Part shown: piece after piece, positions 50,584 through 60,010 of the stretch
Position numbering within the stretch: the first letter of the stretch is position 1
Layout: each line of letters opens with the position of its first letter
Assembly (NCBI GenBank): GCA_963805495.1
Contig: CAWDUQ010000005.1
Coordinates: forward strand, 62,001 to 126,000
Direction: 5' to 3'
DNA from: DAHUXD01 sp963805495
Lineage (GTDB): Bacteria > Acidobacteriota > Thermoanaerobaculia > UBA5066 > Gp7-AA6
Length of the DNA: 64,000 bases
Translations under genes and position numbers: made by a program
Notes under the pieces: generated by a model
Databases searched by the model: none
What the model saw: the letters and a program-made list of their open reading frames with translations, nothing else
What the model was told of the DNA's origin: nothing

Positions 50584-51807
50584 TCAGAAAAAGTCCCTTA
50601 TGAAGCGAGACACGGAATTCGCCGCCTGGAAGAACGCCCGGGCCCGCCGTCGCGACGGCTTGTAGCGGTGACCATATAAGAGAAGACCCGTCGCCGTCGC
50701 CCACTCCGGCCGGGAAACGACGTCGACGAGGCCCCCGACGCCCGACGGGATACCCCGCCGGACCGGCCCGTCGAAGATCGCCTCGGCGATCTCGACCACC
50801 CCTTCGAGCTCCGAGCCGCCGCCGGTCAGGACCACGCCCGAGCGGATTTCCTTGTCGAGACCGAGGCGCTTGATGTCCTCGTGGACGAGCCCCAGGAGCT
50901 CTTCGGCCCGGGGCTGCAGGATGTCGGACAGGGTCGAGCGGGGACAGAGCTTCGGCGCCCGTCCGCCGACCATCGGAACCTCGACCATCTCGTCCTCGGA
51001 GACGGCGCTCCGAAGGGCGCACCCGTGCTTTTTCTTGAGGCGTTCGGCGTCGGTGATCGGGGCGCGCAGGACGACGGCGAGGTCGTTGGTGAAGTGGTCG
51101 CCGCCGATCGGGACGACGGCCGTGTGGGCGATCGTGCCCTTCTGGTAGACCGCGACCTCGGTCGTCCCCCCGCCGATGTCGATCAGGCAGATGCCGAGCT
51201 CCTTTTCGTCGGGCGTCAGCACGGCCTCGGCGGCCGCGAACTGTTCCAGGACGAGCTGGACGACCTCGATGCCCGCCTTGTTCATACACGTGACCACGTT
51301 CTGGGTCACCGCCACCGGGGCCGTGACGACGTGGACGTCGACCTCGAGGCGGCTGCCGATCATGCCGACCGGATCGGCCACGCCGTCCTGTCCGTCGACC
51401 GCGAAATCCCTCGGCACGACGTGGATAACTTCATGATCCTGAGGGATTTGCACCCCCCGGGCAGCGTCGATGACCCGGGCGACGTCTTCCTTCGAGATCT
51501 CCCGGTCCTTGCCTGCGACCGCTACGACCCCCCGGCTGTTGAAGGACCGGACATGGGACCCCGAGACCCCGACCCAGGACCGCGAGATCTGGACCCCGGC
51601 CATGATCTCGGCCTCTTCCGCGGCGCGTTTGATCGCCTCGATCGTCGCGTCGACGTTGATGATGTTGCCCTTGCGGGTGCCGCGGTTGGCGGCGGCGCCC
51701 TTCCCGATCACGTCGAGCGATCCGGCGGCGTTTGGCTCGCCGATGAGAACGCAGATCTTGGAGGTGCCGATGTCGCAGGCGACGAGGAAGGACTCGGGTT
51801 TCGCCAT
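50584..51807 (-). CDS. ftsA: cell division protein FtsA
   Basis: 407 residues. Actin-like ATPase: phosphate-1 loop CDIGTSKICVLIG, the 1C domain insert, LIDIGGGTTEVAVYQKG (phosphate-2) and VVLTGGGSELEGVVEIAE (adenosine loop). The C-terminal helix RRRARAFFQAANSVSRFIRDFF is the amphipathic membrane anchor. It tethers FtsZ to the membrane. Starts 22 bases after ftsQ and precedes ftsZ by 38 bases. Confidence 0.96.
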   Translation of the reverse strand: MAKPESFLVACDIGTSKICVLIGEPNAAGSLDVIGKGAAANRGTRKGNIINVDATIEAIKRAAEEAEIMAGVQISRSWVGVSGSHVRSFNSRGVVAVAGKDREISKEDVARVIDAARGVQIPQDHEVIHVVPRDFAVDGQDGVADPVGMIGSRLEVDVHVVTAPVAVTQNVVTCMNKAGIEVVQLVLEQFAAAEAVLTPDEKELGICLIDIGGGTTEVAVYQKGTIAHTAVVPIGGDHFTNDLAVVLRAPITDAERLKKKHGCALRSAVSEDEMVEVPMVGGRAPKLCPRSTLSDILQPRAEELLGLVHEDIKRLGLDKEIRSGVVLTGGGSELEGVVEIAEAIFDGPVRRGIPSGVGGLVDVVSRPEWATATGLLLYGHRYKPSRRRARAFFQAANSVSRFIRDFF

Positions 51808-51829
51808 CAGAGTTCCCGAAGACGCGACA

Positions 51830-52606
51830 TCAGAGACTATTCCCTGCGCCGTAGGCGCCTACGAGAATGACCCGGTCGGCAAAACGAAGATCGATGGCCC
51901 CTGCCCCCCAGCCGCGACTTTCAATGAAACTGCGCGCCTCGAGCAGCGCGCGAATCTTCTCCGGGGCGTCGTCCCGTAGAACGCGAACCGGCCTGCGAAA
52001 GATCCCATCCATCATACCGAATCCGCCGTCCGGGAGCGAGGCGATTTCCGAGAGCGCCGAGAAATACTCGGGCCGCGCGGCGCGCAAATCCTGGAGCAGG
52101 TTGACGGCCTCGGGAAGCGTGCGGCGCTCCCCGCTCAGGATCACGTACTCCGCCCGGTCGCGTCGCGGATCGTACGGCGCGATGAGCCGTCCGCCGACGC
52201 CGACCCACCAGAAACGTTCGCCGTCCCGGTAGAGCGCGATCGCGCGCCGTTCCGAAACGCGGATCGCGAGACCGTCCGGGAATTGCTTCGCGAGCGTGAC
52301 GCGCTCGATCCAGGGGTGCTCGGCCACCCGCGCGGCGAGAGGAGCGAGGTCGAGCGCGACGAGGTTGCGGCCGTTCCACGGGGACAGCGCTCCGAGAATC
52401 TCCTCGGTGCGCGCCCGCGTGTTCCCCGAGACGGCGAAGCGCGCAAGCGTAAAGCGCGGGCCGGAGAGAAACTCCGCGAGGCCGATGCCCGCGCCGAGCG
52501 CGAGCACGCCGACGATCACGAGGCGCAGCGCCCCCGGGCGCTTGCGCTTTCGCGGCACGGCCTGGGGCCGCCGCAGAAAGGGGGAGTCTTTATCGCGGGG
52601 AGCCAC
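51830..52606 (-). CDS. ftsQ: cell division protein FtsQ
   Basis: 258 residues from GTG. Short basic cytoplasmic tail (PRKRKRPG), a single span (ALRLVIVGVLALGAGIGLAEFL), a POTRA domain (FTLARFAVSGNTRARTEEILGAL...HPWIERVTLAKQFPDGLAIRVSER) and a beta domain. It links FtsA/FtsZ assembly to the periplasmic septal enzymes. Its start lies inside the 3' end of murC, a 17-base overlap; murB and ddl, which usually sit here, are absent. Confidence 0.9.
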   Translation of the reverse strand: MAPRDKDSPFLRRPQAVPRKRKRPGALRLVIVGVLALGAGIGLAEFLSGPRFTLARFAVSGNTRARTEEILGALSPWNGRNLVALDLAPLAARVAEHPWIERVTLAKQFPDGLAIRVSERRAIALYRDGERFWWVGVGGRLIAPYDPRRDRAEYVILSGERRTLPEAVNLLQDLRAARPEYFSALSEIASLPDGGFGMMDGIFRRPVRVLRDDAPEKIRALLEARSFIESRGWGAGAIDLRFADRVILVGAYGAGNSL

Positions 52607-53978
52607 GCTCGAGGTACTCCTCTCCGAACTTCACGACGTCTCCCGCACCGAGGGTCACGAGCAAGTCCCCGGAGACGAGGGTGCGCTCCAGCCAGTCGAC
52701 AACAGCTTTCTTTTCAGGCACATACGAGACGGTCCGGCCGCATGCGGCCCGGCGGGCGGCGTCGGCGACGAGCGCCCCCGTGATGCCCGCGATCGGCCGC
52801 TCGCGAGAGGGATACACGTCCATGACGATCGTCGTGTCGGCCGCGGCGAGGGCGCGTCCGAACTCCTCGGAGAAGTCGCGGGTCCGGGAGAAGAGGTGGG
52901 GCTGGAAGAGGGCAACCAGGCGCCGATCCGGGTAGACCTGGCGCGCGGCCTCGAGGGTCGCCGCGATCTCCGTCGGATGGTGGGCATAGTCGTCGACCAC
53001 GAGCACGCCCGCCCGCTCGCCCTTGCGCTCGAACCGCCGCACCACGCCCGTGAAGGCCTCGAGCGCCCGCGCGATCGTCGGAAACGGAATCGACAGCTCC
53101 CGCCCGACGGCGATCGCGGCGAGGGCGTTGGCGACGTTGTGCCGGCCCGGGAGCCGCAGTCGCGCGGTCCCCAGGCTCCCCTGCTCCGAATCGACGACCT
53201 CGAAGCTCGTGCCGCCGGCCTCGAGCCGCACGTTGCCCGCGACGAGGCTCGCCTCGACCGACTGTCCGTAGGTCACGACGCGGCGCTCGATGCGCGGGAC
53301 GAGGCTCCGCGCGCCGGGATCGTCGGCGCAGAGGACCACCGAGCCGTAGAACGGGACGCGGTTGGCGAACGCCGCGAAGGCATCCAGGATGTCCGGAAGG
53401 TCCCGGTAGGTATCGAGGTGATCGGCCTCGACGTTGGTGATGACCGCGATGACCGGCGTCAGCTCGAGGAACGACCGGTCGTACTCGTCGGCCTCGGCAA
53501 CGAGGTACTCGCCCTTCCCCAGCCGGGCGTTCGTGCCGAGAATGTGGACCTGTCCGCCGACGACGATCGTCGGGTCGAAGCCCGCCTCGGTCAGGATCAT
53601 TCCCGTCAGCGAAGTCGTCGTCGTCTTGCCGTGCGTTCCGGCCACGCCGATGCCCTGCTTGATGCGCATGAGCTCGCCCAGCATCTCGGCCCGGCGGATC
53701 ACCGGAACGCCCTTTGCACGGGCAGCCTCGACCTCCGGGTTCGACTCGCCGACAGCCGACGAGATGACGAGCAGGTCGGCGCCTTCGACGTGTGAGGGAT
53801 GGTGGCCGATCACGATCTTCGCCCCGAGGGCCTCGAGGCGCGCGGTGCCTTCCGACCGAGCCAGGTCACAGCCCGAGATCTCGAGCGGCGTCGACTGCAG
53901 GAGGATCTCGGCGATTCCGCTCATGCCGACCCCGCCGGCCCCCACGAAATGCAGGCGCCGCAGGCCAAGAAACCTCAC
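52590..53978 (-). CDS. murC: UDP-N-acetylmuramate-L-alanine ligase
   Basis: 462 residues from GTG. UDP-binding start LHFVGAGGVGMSGIAEIL, ATP loop GVAGTHGKTTTTSLTG, the Mur-ligase central domain with NVEADHLDTY, and DDYAHHPTEIAATL in the C-terminal domain. It adds the first amino acid of the peptidoglycan stem. The start overlaps the murG stop (GTGA). Confidence 0.96.
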   Translation of the reverse strand: MRFLGLRRLHFVGAGGVGMSGIAEILLQSTPLEISGCDLARSEGTARLEALGAKIVIGHHPSHVEGADLLVISSAVGESNPEVEAARAKGVPVIRRAEMLGELMRIKQGIGVAGTHGKTTTTSLTGMILTEAGFDPTIVVGGQVHILGTNARLGKGEYLVAEADEYDRSFLELTPVIAVITNVEADHLDTYRDLPDILDAFAAFANRVPFYGSVVLCADDPGARSLVPRIERRVVTYGQSVEASLVAGNVRLEAGGTSFEVVDSEQGSLGTARLRLPGRHNVANALAAIAVGRELSIPFPTIARALEAFTGVVRRFERKGERAGVLVVDDYAHHPTEIAATLEAARQVYPDRRLVALFQPHLFSRTRDFSEEFGRALAAADTTIVMDVYPSRERPIAGITGALVADAARRAACGRTVSYVPEKKAVVDWLERTLVSGDLLVTLGAGDVVKFGEEYLERGSPR

Positions 53979-55057
53979 CGGCGGACCTCGAGCTCCAAAA
54001 TCAGCTTCACCAGGTCCCTGGCCGCGTCCGGCCGGGCGAGCGTCCGGACCTTCTGTCCCATCGCCACGAGCTTCTCCCGATCCTTCAGCTGGGCGGAGAG
54101 GGCGCCCGCGAGGTTTTCGGCGGTCAGGTCCTTCTCGACGATCACCGCGGCCGCGCCCGCCCGGTAGAGGGCGCGGGCGTTCTGCATCTGGTGGCCCGCG
54201 GCGGCCGCGCTGAACGGCACCAGGATGGCCGGCCGCCCGGCGGCGGCGAGCTCCGCGACCGTCATCGCGCCGGAGCGGCAGAGGACCAAGTCGGCCCAGG
54301 CCATGTCTTCGTAGAGCTTCGGCAGGAACCCGACGATGTTCCAGTTCGCCGGGACCCGCGGATAGCGCTGGCGGGTTGCGACGAGATCCTTGTCGCCGGT
54401 CTGGTGGATCACCTCGATTCCCGATTTCTCCAGAAGCACCGCCGCCCGGGCGAGGGCGCGATTCATGACCCGCGAGCCCTGGCTTCCGCCGAAGACCAGC
54501 AACCGCTTCGTCGCCGCCGCGGGGTCGAGCGGCGGGATCGCGAAGAACTCGGGCCGCACGGGGGTCCCCGTGACGACGCCGGGCTTGCGGAAGTGGGTGT
54601 TGGCCGCGGCGAGCCCCACGGCGGTCCGGGTGGCGAAACGGTTCAGGAAACGGTTGGCGGCGCCGGGCACCGCGTTCGATTCGTGGATCAGAGTCGGGAT
54701 GCCGAGCGAGCGCGCGGCAGTCAGGACGGGCACGGTCACGTATCCGCCGACGCCGACGACGACCCGGGCCCGGTGCTTTTTCAGGAGCGCCCGCGCCTGG
54801 AGAAATCCCTTCGGAAGTTTCGACAGCGAAGTCATCTGGCGGCCGAACGTCTTCCCGACGAACCCCGAGGCGTCGACGAGCTCGAGCGGAAACCCCGCCG
54901 AGGGGACGATCTTGCCCTCGAGGCCCTGGGCGGTTCCGACGAAAATGACAGTCGCCGAGGCCTTCTGCGCCACGATCTCCTGGGCGATGGCGATCCCCGG
55001 GAGGATGTGCCCGCCCGTGCCGCCGGCGGCGATGACGAAGGCGCCGAGGTCGCTCAC
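53975..55057 (-). CDS. murG: UDP-GlcNAc:lipid I N-acetylglucosaminyltransferase
   Basis: 360 residues from a GTG overlapping the ftsW stop. GAFVIAAGGTGGHILPGIAIA is the G-loop of MurG; the C-terminal donor site shows LVFGGSQGSRVMN, CRSGAMTVAELAAAGRPAILVPF and AAAGHQMQNA. It turns lipid I into lipid II on the inner face of the membrane. Confidence 0.95.
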   Translation of the reverse strand: MSDLGAFVIAAGGTGGHILPGIAIAQEIVAQKASATVIFVGTAQGLEGKIVPSAGFPLELVDASGFVGKTFGRQMTSLSKLPKGFLQARALLKKHRARVVVGVGGYVTVPVLTAARSLGIPTLIHESNAVPGAANRFLNRFATRTAVGLAAANTHFRKPGVVTGTPVRPEFFAIPPLDPAAATKRLLVFGGSQGSRVMNRALARAAVLLEKSGIEVIHQTGDKDLVATRQRYPRVPANWNIVGFLPKLYEDMAWADLVLCRSGAMTVAELAAAGRPAILVPFSAAAAGHQMQNARALYRAGAAAVIVEKDLTAENLAGALSAQLKDREKLVAMGQKVRTLARPDAARDLVKLILELEVRR

Positions 55058-56157
55058 GAGGCCTCCGCGACCTCGTGCTGGGAAACGTTGAGGATCAGCC
55101 CGCCCGCGATCCAGGAAGCGACGAGCGACGAGCCGCCGTAGGAGACGAACGGCAACGGAATGCCCTTGGTCGGGACGAGCGCCAGCACGACCGAGAGGTT
55201 GATCGCGGCCTGGACGACGATCATCGCCGTGGCGCCGGCCGCGAGAAAAGCCGCGAAGGCGTCGGGGGCGCGCCGCGCGGCCCGCAGCCCGCGCCAGGCC
55301 ACGATCCCGAAGCAGAGGACGAGGGCGCTCGCGCCGACGAACCCGAGCTCCTCGCCGACGATCGCGAAGATGAAGTCGGTGTGCGGGAACGGCAGAAAAA
55401 AGAGCTTCTGGCGGCTGCCGCCGAGACCGTTGCCGAACCAGCCGCCGGCCCCGACGGCGATCAGTGACTGGATGGCCTGGAACCCGGCGCCCAGCGGATC
55501 GGCCTCGGGATTGAGAAACGCCAGCAGCCGCGCGCGCCGGTAGTCGGCCGAGAGCATCAGCGCCGCGAGCGCCGGCAGCATCGCGAGCGCCCCGAAGAGG
55601 AACCAGCGGGCCCGCGCTCCGGCGAGCCACAGGAGCACCGCGCAGAGCATGACGTAGCAGGCGGCCGTCCCCAGGTCCGGCTGGAGCACGACGACGCCGG
55701 CCGCCGCCACCGAGAAGACGAGCGCCGGGACGAGCGCGCGCTCCGGGTTGCCGGTCCTCGCCGTCTTGCGCGAGAGCTGGTACGCGAGCAGAAGCACGAG
55801 CGCGACCTTCAGGAGCTCCGACGGCTGGAACATCGTGACCCCGAGTGGAATCCACCGCCGCGCGCCGTTGATCGGCGGCCGCAGCAGCGCGAAGGCCGCG
55901 GCCCCGAGGCAGACGCCGTAGGCGCCGTAGACGATCCAGGGCTTCGCGAACCGGCGGTAGTCGATGCGGTACACGAGATAGGCCGCGATCCCTCCGAGCG
56001 CGAGGGCCGCGATCTGCTTGAGGAGGAACCGGTAAGGATTGCCCGAGGTTTCCCCGGCCGATACCGCCGACGCGCTGTAGATCATGACGCAGCCGAAGAG
56101 CGACAGCGCGACGAGGGTCGCGAAGAGGACCTTGTCCGAGGCGAGCTTACGCGCCAT
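55054..56157 (-). CDS. ftsW: septal peptidoglycan polymerase FtsW
   Basis: 367 residues from the ATG at MARKLASDK; an earlier ATG 12 codons upstream lies deeper in murD and is less likely. About ten membrane spans with the SEDS landmarks GARRWIPLGVTMFQPSELLKVALVL, the catalytic-loop region and IGEELGFVGASALVL, and the end motif GIPLPFVSYGGSSLVASWIAGGLILNV. It polymerises lipid II at the septum with FtsI. Overlaps murD by 11 bases. Confidence 0.95.
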   Translation of the reverse strand: MARKLASDKVLFATLVALSLFGCVMIYSASAVSAGETSGNPYRFLLKQIAALALGGIAAYLVYRIDYRRFAKPWIVYGAYGVCLGAAAFALLRPPINGARRWIPLGVTMFQPSELLKVALVLLLAYQLSRKTARTGNPERALVPALVFSVAAAGVVVLQPDLGTAACYVMLCAVLLWLAGARARWFLFGALAMLPALAALMLSADYRRARLLAFLNPEADPLGAGFQAIQSLIAVGAGGWFGNGLGGSRQKLFFLPFPHTDFIFAIVGEELGFVGASALVLCFGIVAWRGLRAARRAPDAFAAFLAAGATAMIVVQAAINLSVVLALVPTKGIPLPFVSYGGSSLVASWIAGGLILNVSQHEVAEAS

Positions 56158-57556
56158 GCGAGCTCCCGGCGGCGGCGCGCGCCAGCGCGGCAAAGTGCCG
56201 GCCGCGCTCTTCGAAGTTCCGGTACTGGTCGAACGAGGCGCAGGCCGGCGACAGCAGCACGGTGTCCCCGGACCGGGCGAGGGCCGCCGCCCGCGCGACG
56301 GCCGCGGGAAGCGTACCGCACCGCTCGATCGAGACCGCGGCGCCGAGCGCCCGCTCGATCGTCCCGGCGGCCTCGCCGATCGTGAGCACGGCCTTCGCCC
56401 TTCGCGACACGAGGGGCGCGAGCGTTCCGAAGTCGCCGTGCTTGTCCCGGCCGCCGAGGATCAGGACGACGGTGCCGTCGGCGAAACCTTCGAGCGACTT
56501 CGCCGTCGCGTCGACGTTGGTGCCCTTGGAATCGTCGACCCACCGGACGCCGAGGGCTTCCGCCACGAGCTCGGTGCGGTGCGGCAGGCCTTCGAAGCGG
56601 GTCAGGGCGTCGATGATCGTCTCGGCCGGCGCCCCCAGGCACTCGGCCGCCGCCGCGGCGGCCATCGCGTTCTCCAGGTTGTGGGCGCCGGGCAGGGCCA
56701 GGCGCTCGACCTCGAGGACCGCGCGGGGCTTGCCGCCGACGCTCGACATGATCCGCCCCGACTCGACCCAGACGCCCGCCTCGGGCCGGCTCCGGCGGGA
56801 GAAGAGGAGCCGGCGGGCGCGCGTCGGGACGCCTGCCGATGCCGGATCGTCGGCATTGACGACGGCGAAGTCCGCGGGCCCCTGCCGCGCGAAGACGCGG
56901 GCCTTGGCCGCGGCATAAGCCGCGAAATCCGGATAACGGTCGAGGTGGTCCGGCGTGATATTCGTCAGGACGGCGACGTGCGGGTGAAAGCGCTCGATCG
57001 TCTCGAGCTGGAAGGAGGACATCTCGCAGACGAAGTCGCGTCCACCCCGCTCCCCGAGAAATCCCGAGAGCGGTGAGCCGATGTTTCCCGCGAGAGCCAC
57101 CGGGCGGCCGGCCCTCCGGAGGATCTCCGCGATCCAGGTCGTCGTCGTCGACTTTCCGTTGGTGCCGGTGATCGCGATCCAGCGGCTGGCGCCGCGCGAT
57201 TCGGCCTCGGCGATCCGGTACGCGACTTCCATCTCCGCGTAGACCGGGATTCCCCGGGCCCGCGCCGCGGCGACGACCGGCGAATCGAGAGGCACGCCGG
57301 GCGAGATCGCGAGCCAGCCGGCGCCGTCGAGAAAATCCTCCGCGGGGCCGCCGAGGAAGAGATCCGCGCGGCCGGAAAGCGCGGCGGCGGCGTCGAGCTC
57401 GGAAGCGGCGCGGGCGTCCCCGGCGGCCACGGACACGCCCCGGTCGAGGAGCGCCTCGGCAAGCGCCCGCCCGCTCCGCGCGAGACCGAGCACGGCGATC
57501 CGCCTCGGAAGGGGCGCGGGCGGGGCGGCGTCGGGGGTCATCGGCAGCGCGCTCAT
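56147..57556 (-). CDS. murD: UDP-N-acetylmuramoylalanine-D-glutamate ligase
   Basis: 469 residues. N-terminal Rossmann start RRIAVLGLARSGRALAEALL, ATP loop ITGTNGKSTTTTWIA, SSFQLETIERFHPHVAVLTNITPDHLDRY, and VRWVDDSKGTNVDATAKSLEGF in the last domain. Cytoplasmic enzyme that adds D-glutamate. The ATG overlaps the mraY stop by four bases. Confidence 0.96.
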   Translation of the reverse strand: MSALPMTPDAAPPAPLPRRIAVLGLARSGRALAEALLDRGVSVAAGDARAASELDAAAALSGRADLFLGGPAEDFLDGAGWLAISPGVPLDSPVVAAARARGIPVYAEMEVAYRIAEAESRGASRWIAITGTNGKSTTTTWIAEILRRAGRPVALAGNIGSPLSGFLGERGGRDFVCEMSSFQLETIERFHPHVAVLTNITPDHLDRYPDFAAYAAAKARVFARQGPADFAVVNADDPASAGVPTRARRLLFSRRSRPEAGVWVESGRIMSSVGGKPRAVLEVERLALPGAHNLENAMAAAAAAECLGAPAETIIDALTRFEGLPHRTELVAEALGVRWVDDSKGTNVDATAKSLEGFADGTVVLILGGRDKHGDFGTLAPLVSRRAKAVLTIGEAAGTIERALGAAVSIERCGTLPAAVARAAALARSGDTVLLSPACASFDQYRNFEERGRHFAALARAAAGSSHGA

Positions 57557-58638
57557 CGCAGCTTGAGGGTCGAGAGGCCCACGACCGCGAAGAGGATCGC
57601 GAGGATCCAGAAACGGATGATGACGCGCGACTCGGCCCAGCCGAGGAGCTCGAAGTGGTGATGGAGCGGCGCCATCTTGAAGACACGCTTCCCCGTCGTC
57701 TTGAACGAGGCCACCTGGATGATCACCGAGAGGGCCTCCATGACGAAGAGCCCGCCGACGATCGCGAGCAGCGTCTCCTGCTTCGTCATGACGGCGACGG
57801 CCGCGATCGCCGCCCCGAGCGAGAGCGCGCCGACGTCGCCCATCATCACCTCGGCGGGGTGGCAGTTGAACCACAGGAACCCGAGCGAAGCCCCGACGAG
57901 CGCGCCGCAGAAGACGGCGAGCTCGCCCGACTGCGGGATGTACGGAATCTGGAGGTACCGGGCGGCGACCGCGTTGCCCGTGACGTACGCGAGGATCCCG
58001 TAAGTCCCGGCCGCGATCCCGACGGCGCCGATCGCGAGGCCGTCCAGCCCGTCCGTCAGGTTCACCGCGTTCGACGCTCCCACCACAACGACCGCCACGA
58101 ACGGAATATAGAAGATGCCGAGGTCGACGAGGAGCTTCTTCAGGAATGGGAACGTCACGACCGTCGAGAAGGTCGCGTGCCCCGCCCAGTGCTCGATCGC
58201 GTAGGCGACGACGAAGGCCATCAGGAACTGCGGCAGGAGCTTGCCCCGCCCGCTCAGCCCGAGGCTGCGGCGCCGCGTGACCTTCACGAAATCGTCGGCG
58301 AAGCCGACCGCGCCGACGCCCGCCAGCGTCCCGAGAGCGATCCAGACGAAGCGGTTCGGCAGGTCCATCCACAGGACCGTGGCCAGGCCGACGGCGAAGA
58401 GAATCAGGAGGCCCCCCATCGTGGGCGTGCCGGCCTTGGCGAGGTGGGTCTTCGGGCCGTCCGCGCGGATCGACTGGGCGATCTGGAAGCGCTTCAACAT
58501 GCGGATCGTGACCGGGCCGAGAACGAGCGAGATCACGAGCGCCGTCACCGCGGCCATCGCCGTCCGGAAGGTGATGTAGCGAAACACGTTGAGCACGGGG
58601 ATGCGGCTCGCGAGCGGAAAGAGCAGCCAGTACAGCAC
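57553..58638 (-). CDS. mraY: phospho-N-acetylmuramoyl-pentapeptide transferase
   Basis: 361 residues from GTG, ten membrane spans. Family blocks: HLAKAGTPTMGGLLIL, GFADDFVKVTRRRSLGLSGRGKLLPQ, SNAVNLTDGLDGLAIG, GDVGALSLGAAIA and KMAPLHHHFELLGWAESRVIIRFW. It makes lipid I from UDP-MurNAc-pentapeptide and undecaprenyl phosphate. It starts one base before the murF stop. Confidence 0.97.
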   Translation of the reverse strand: MLYWLLFPLASRIPVLNVFRYITFRTAMAAVTALVISLVLGPVTIRMLKRFQIAQSIRADGPKTHLAKAGTPTMGGLLILFAVGLATVLWMDLPNRFVWIALGTLAGVGAVGFADDFVKVTRRRSLGLSGRGKLLPQFLMAFVVAYAIEHWAGHATFSTVVTFPFLKKLLVDLGIFYIPFVAVVVVGASNAVNLTDGLDGLAIGAVGIAAGTYGILAYVTGNAVAARYLQIPYIPQSGELAVFCGALVGASLGFLWFNCHPAEVMMGDVGALSLGAAIAAVAVMTKQETLLAIVGGLFVMEALSVIIQVASFKTTGKRVFKMAPLHHHFELLGWAESRVIIRFWILAILFAVVGLSTLKLR

Positions 58639-58639
58639 G

Positions 58640-60010
58640 TCAGCCCCTCCCCGCCGGTGCGAGGGCCTCGACCGCCCGGTCGAGACCGACGCCGCGCGAG
58701 GCCTTGAAGAGCGCCACGTCCCCTTCCGTGAGGATCCCGCCGAGCATCCGCGCCGCCTCCTCGGCCGAGCCGGCCTCCAGGATCGCGGCGCGCGCGAGGC
58801 CCGATCCGGCGGCGCCCTCGCCGAGCGCGCGGGCGCGCGGCCCGACGCAGATCAGCAGGTCGGCGCGGCCGACGACCGAGCGGCCCGCCTCGAGGTGCCA
58901 CCGTTCCTCCTCGGCCCCGAGCTCCAGCATGTCGCCGAGAACCGCGATCCGGCGGCGCGCGGGCACGCCGGCGAGCGTTTCGAGCGCCGCCCGCATCGAG
59001 GAGGGATTTGCGTTGTAGCTGTCGTCGTAGAGGCGGGCTCCCGAGGAATGCCGCCTCCACTCCCCGCGGTGCGCCGCCGGGCGAAGCTCCGCGGCCGCTC
59101 GGGCGCAGTCGGCCGGCGAGACCCCGACGACGAACGCGATCGCCGCGGCGGCGAGGAAGTTCACGACCTGGTGGGGCCCCGGAAGGGGCAGGTGCACAGG
59201 CGCATCGCCCGCCGGCGTCGCGAGAAGGAAGCGGCTTCCCGCGTCCTCGGCCGCGATCTCGCGGGCGGTCACCTCGGCGGCCGTCGAGCGGCCGAAGCGC
59301 ACGACGCGGCCGCGATGGCGCGCCGCGATCGCGGCGACGCGCGGGTCGTCGGCGTTGGCGACGAAGGTGCCTCCCGGCTTCAAGCCTTCGAGGATCTCCG
59401 CCTTCGCGGCGGCGATCGCGTCGACCGAGGGAAACGACTGCAGGTGGGCCGCGGCGACCAGCAGGATCGCCGCGACGTCGGGCTCGAAGGCCCGCGAAAG
59501 GCGGGAGAGGTCCCCCGGCTCCGACAGCCCCATCTCTCCGACCATCCACTCCGGCGTCCGCGGCAGGTTCACGACCGACATCGCGAACCCGATCTGGCTG
59601 TTCTGGTTGCCCGGCGTCTTCTCGACCTCGAATCGCCGGGCGAGCAGCGCCGCCGCGAAGTCCTTGGTCGTCGTCTTGCCGGCCGATCCCGTCACGGCCG
59701 CGAGGCGAAAGCCCGCCGTGCGCTTCAAGGCCGCGGCGAGCTTCTGGAGTGCCTCGACCGGCCGCTCCACCAGGACCGCCGGCGTTTCGCGCGGCAGGTC
59801 CGCCGGCCGTCGCTCGGCGAGCAGGGCCCCGGCCCCGCGCGCGAAGGCCTCGCGGGCGTAGTCGTGCCCGTCGACGCGCGCGCCCCGGATCGCGACGAAC
59901 AGGTCCCCCCGCTGCACGCGGCGCGAGTCGACGGCGACGCCGGAGAGCGTGGCCGCGCCCTCGGCCCGCGCGCCCGCCGCCGCCGCGAGGTCGTCGAGCG
60001 TGAATCTCAC
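58640..60010 (-). CDS. murF: UDP-MurNAc-tripeptide-D-Ala-D-Ala ligase
   Basis: 456 residues from a GTG overlapping the murE stop. N-terminal VAVDSRRVQRGDLFVAIRGARVDGHDYAREA, ATP loop AVTGSAGKTTTKDFAAAL, KTPGNQNSQIGFAMSVVNLP, and YDDSYNANPSSMRAALETLAG, a MurF signature. It completes the cytoplasmic pentapeptide precursor. No ddl gene is nearby to supply D-Ala-D-Ala. Confidence 0.95.
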   Translation of the reverse strand: MRFTLDDLAAAAGARAEGAATLSGVAVDSRRVQRGDLFVAIRGARVDGHDYAREAFARGAGALLAERRPADLPRETPAVLVERPVEALQKLAAALKRTAGFRLAAVTGSAGKTTTKDFAAALLARRFEVEKTPGNQNSQIGFAMSVVNLPRTPEWMVGEMGLSEPGDLSRLSRAFEPDVAAILLVAAAHLQSFPSVDAIAAAKAEILEGLKPGGTFVANADDPRVAAIAARHRGRVVRFGRSTAAEVTAREIAAEDAGSRFLLATPAGDAPVHLPLPGPHQVVNFLAAAAIAFVVGVSPADCARAAAELRPAAHRGEWRRHSSGARLYDDSYNANPSSMRAALETLAGVPARRRIAVLGDMLELGAEEERWHLEAGRSVVGRADLLICVGPRARALGEGAAGSGLARAAILEAGSAEEAARMLGGILTEGDVALFKASRGVGLDRAVEALAPAGRG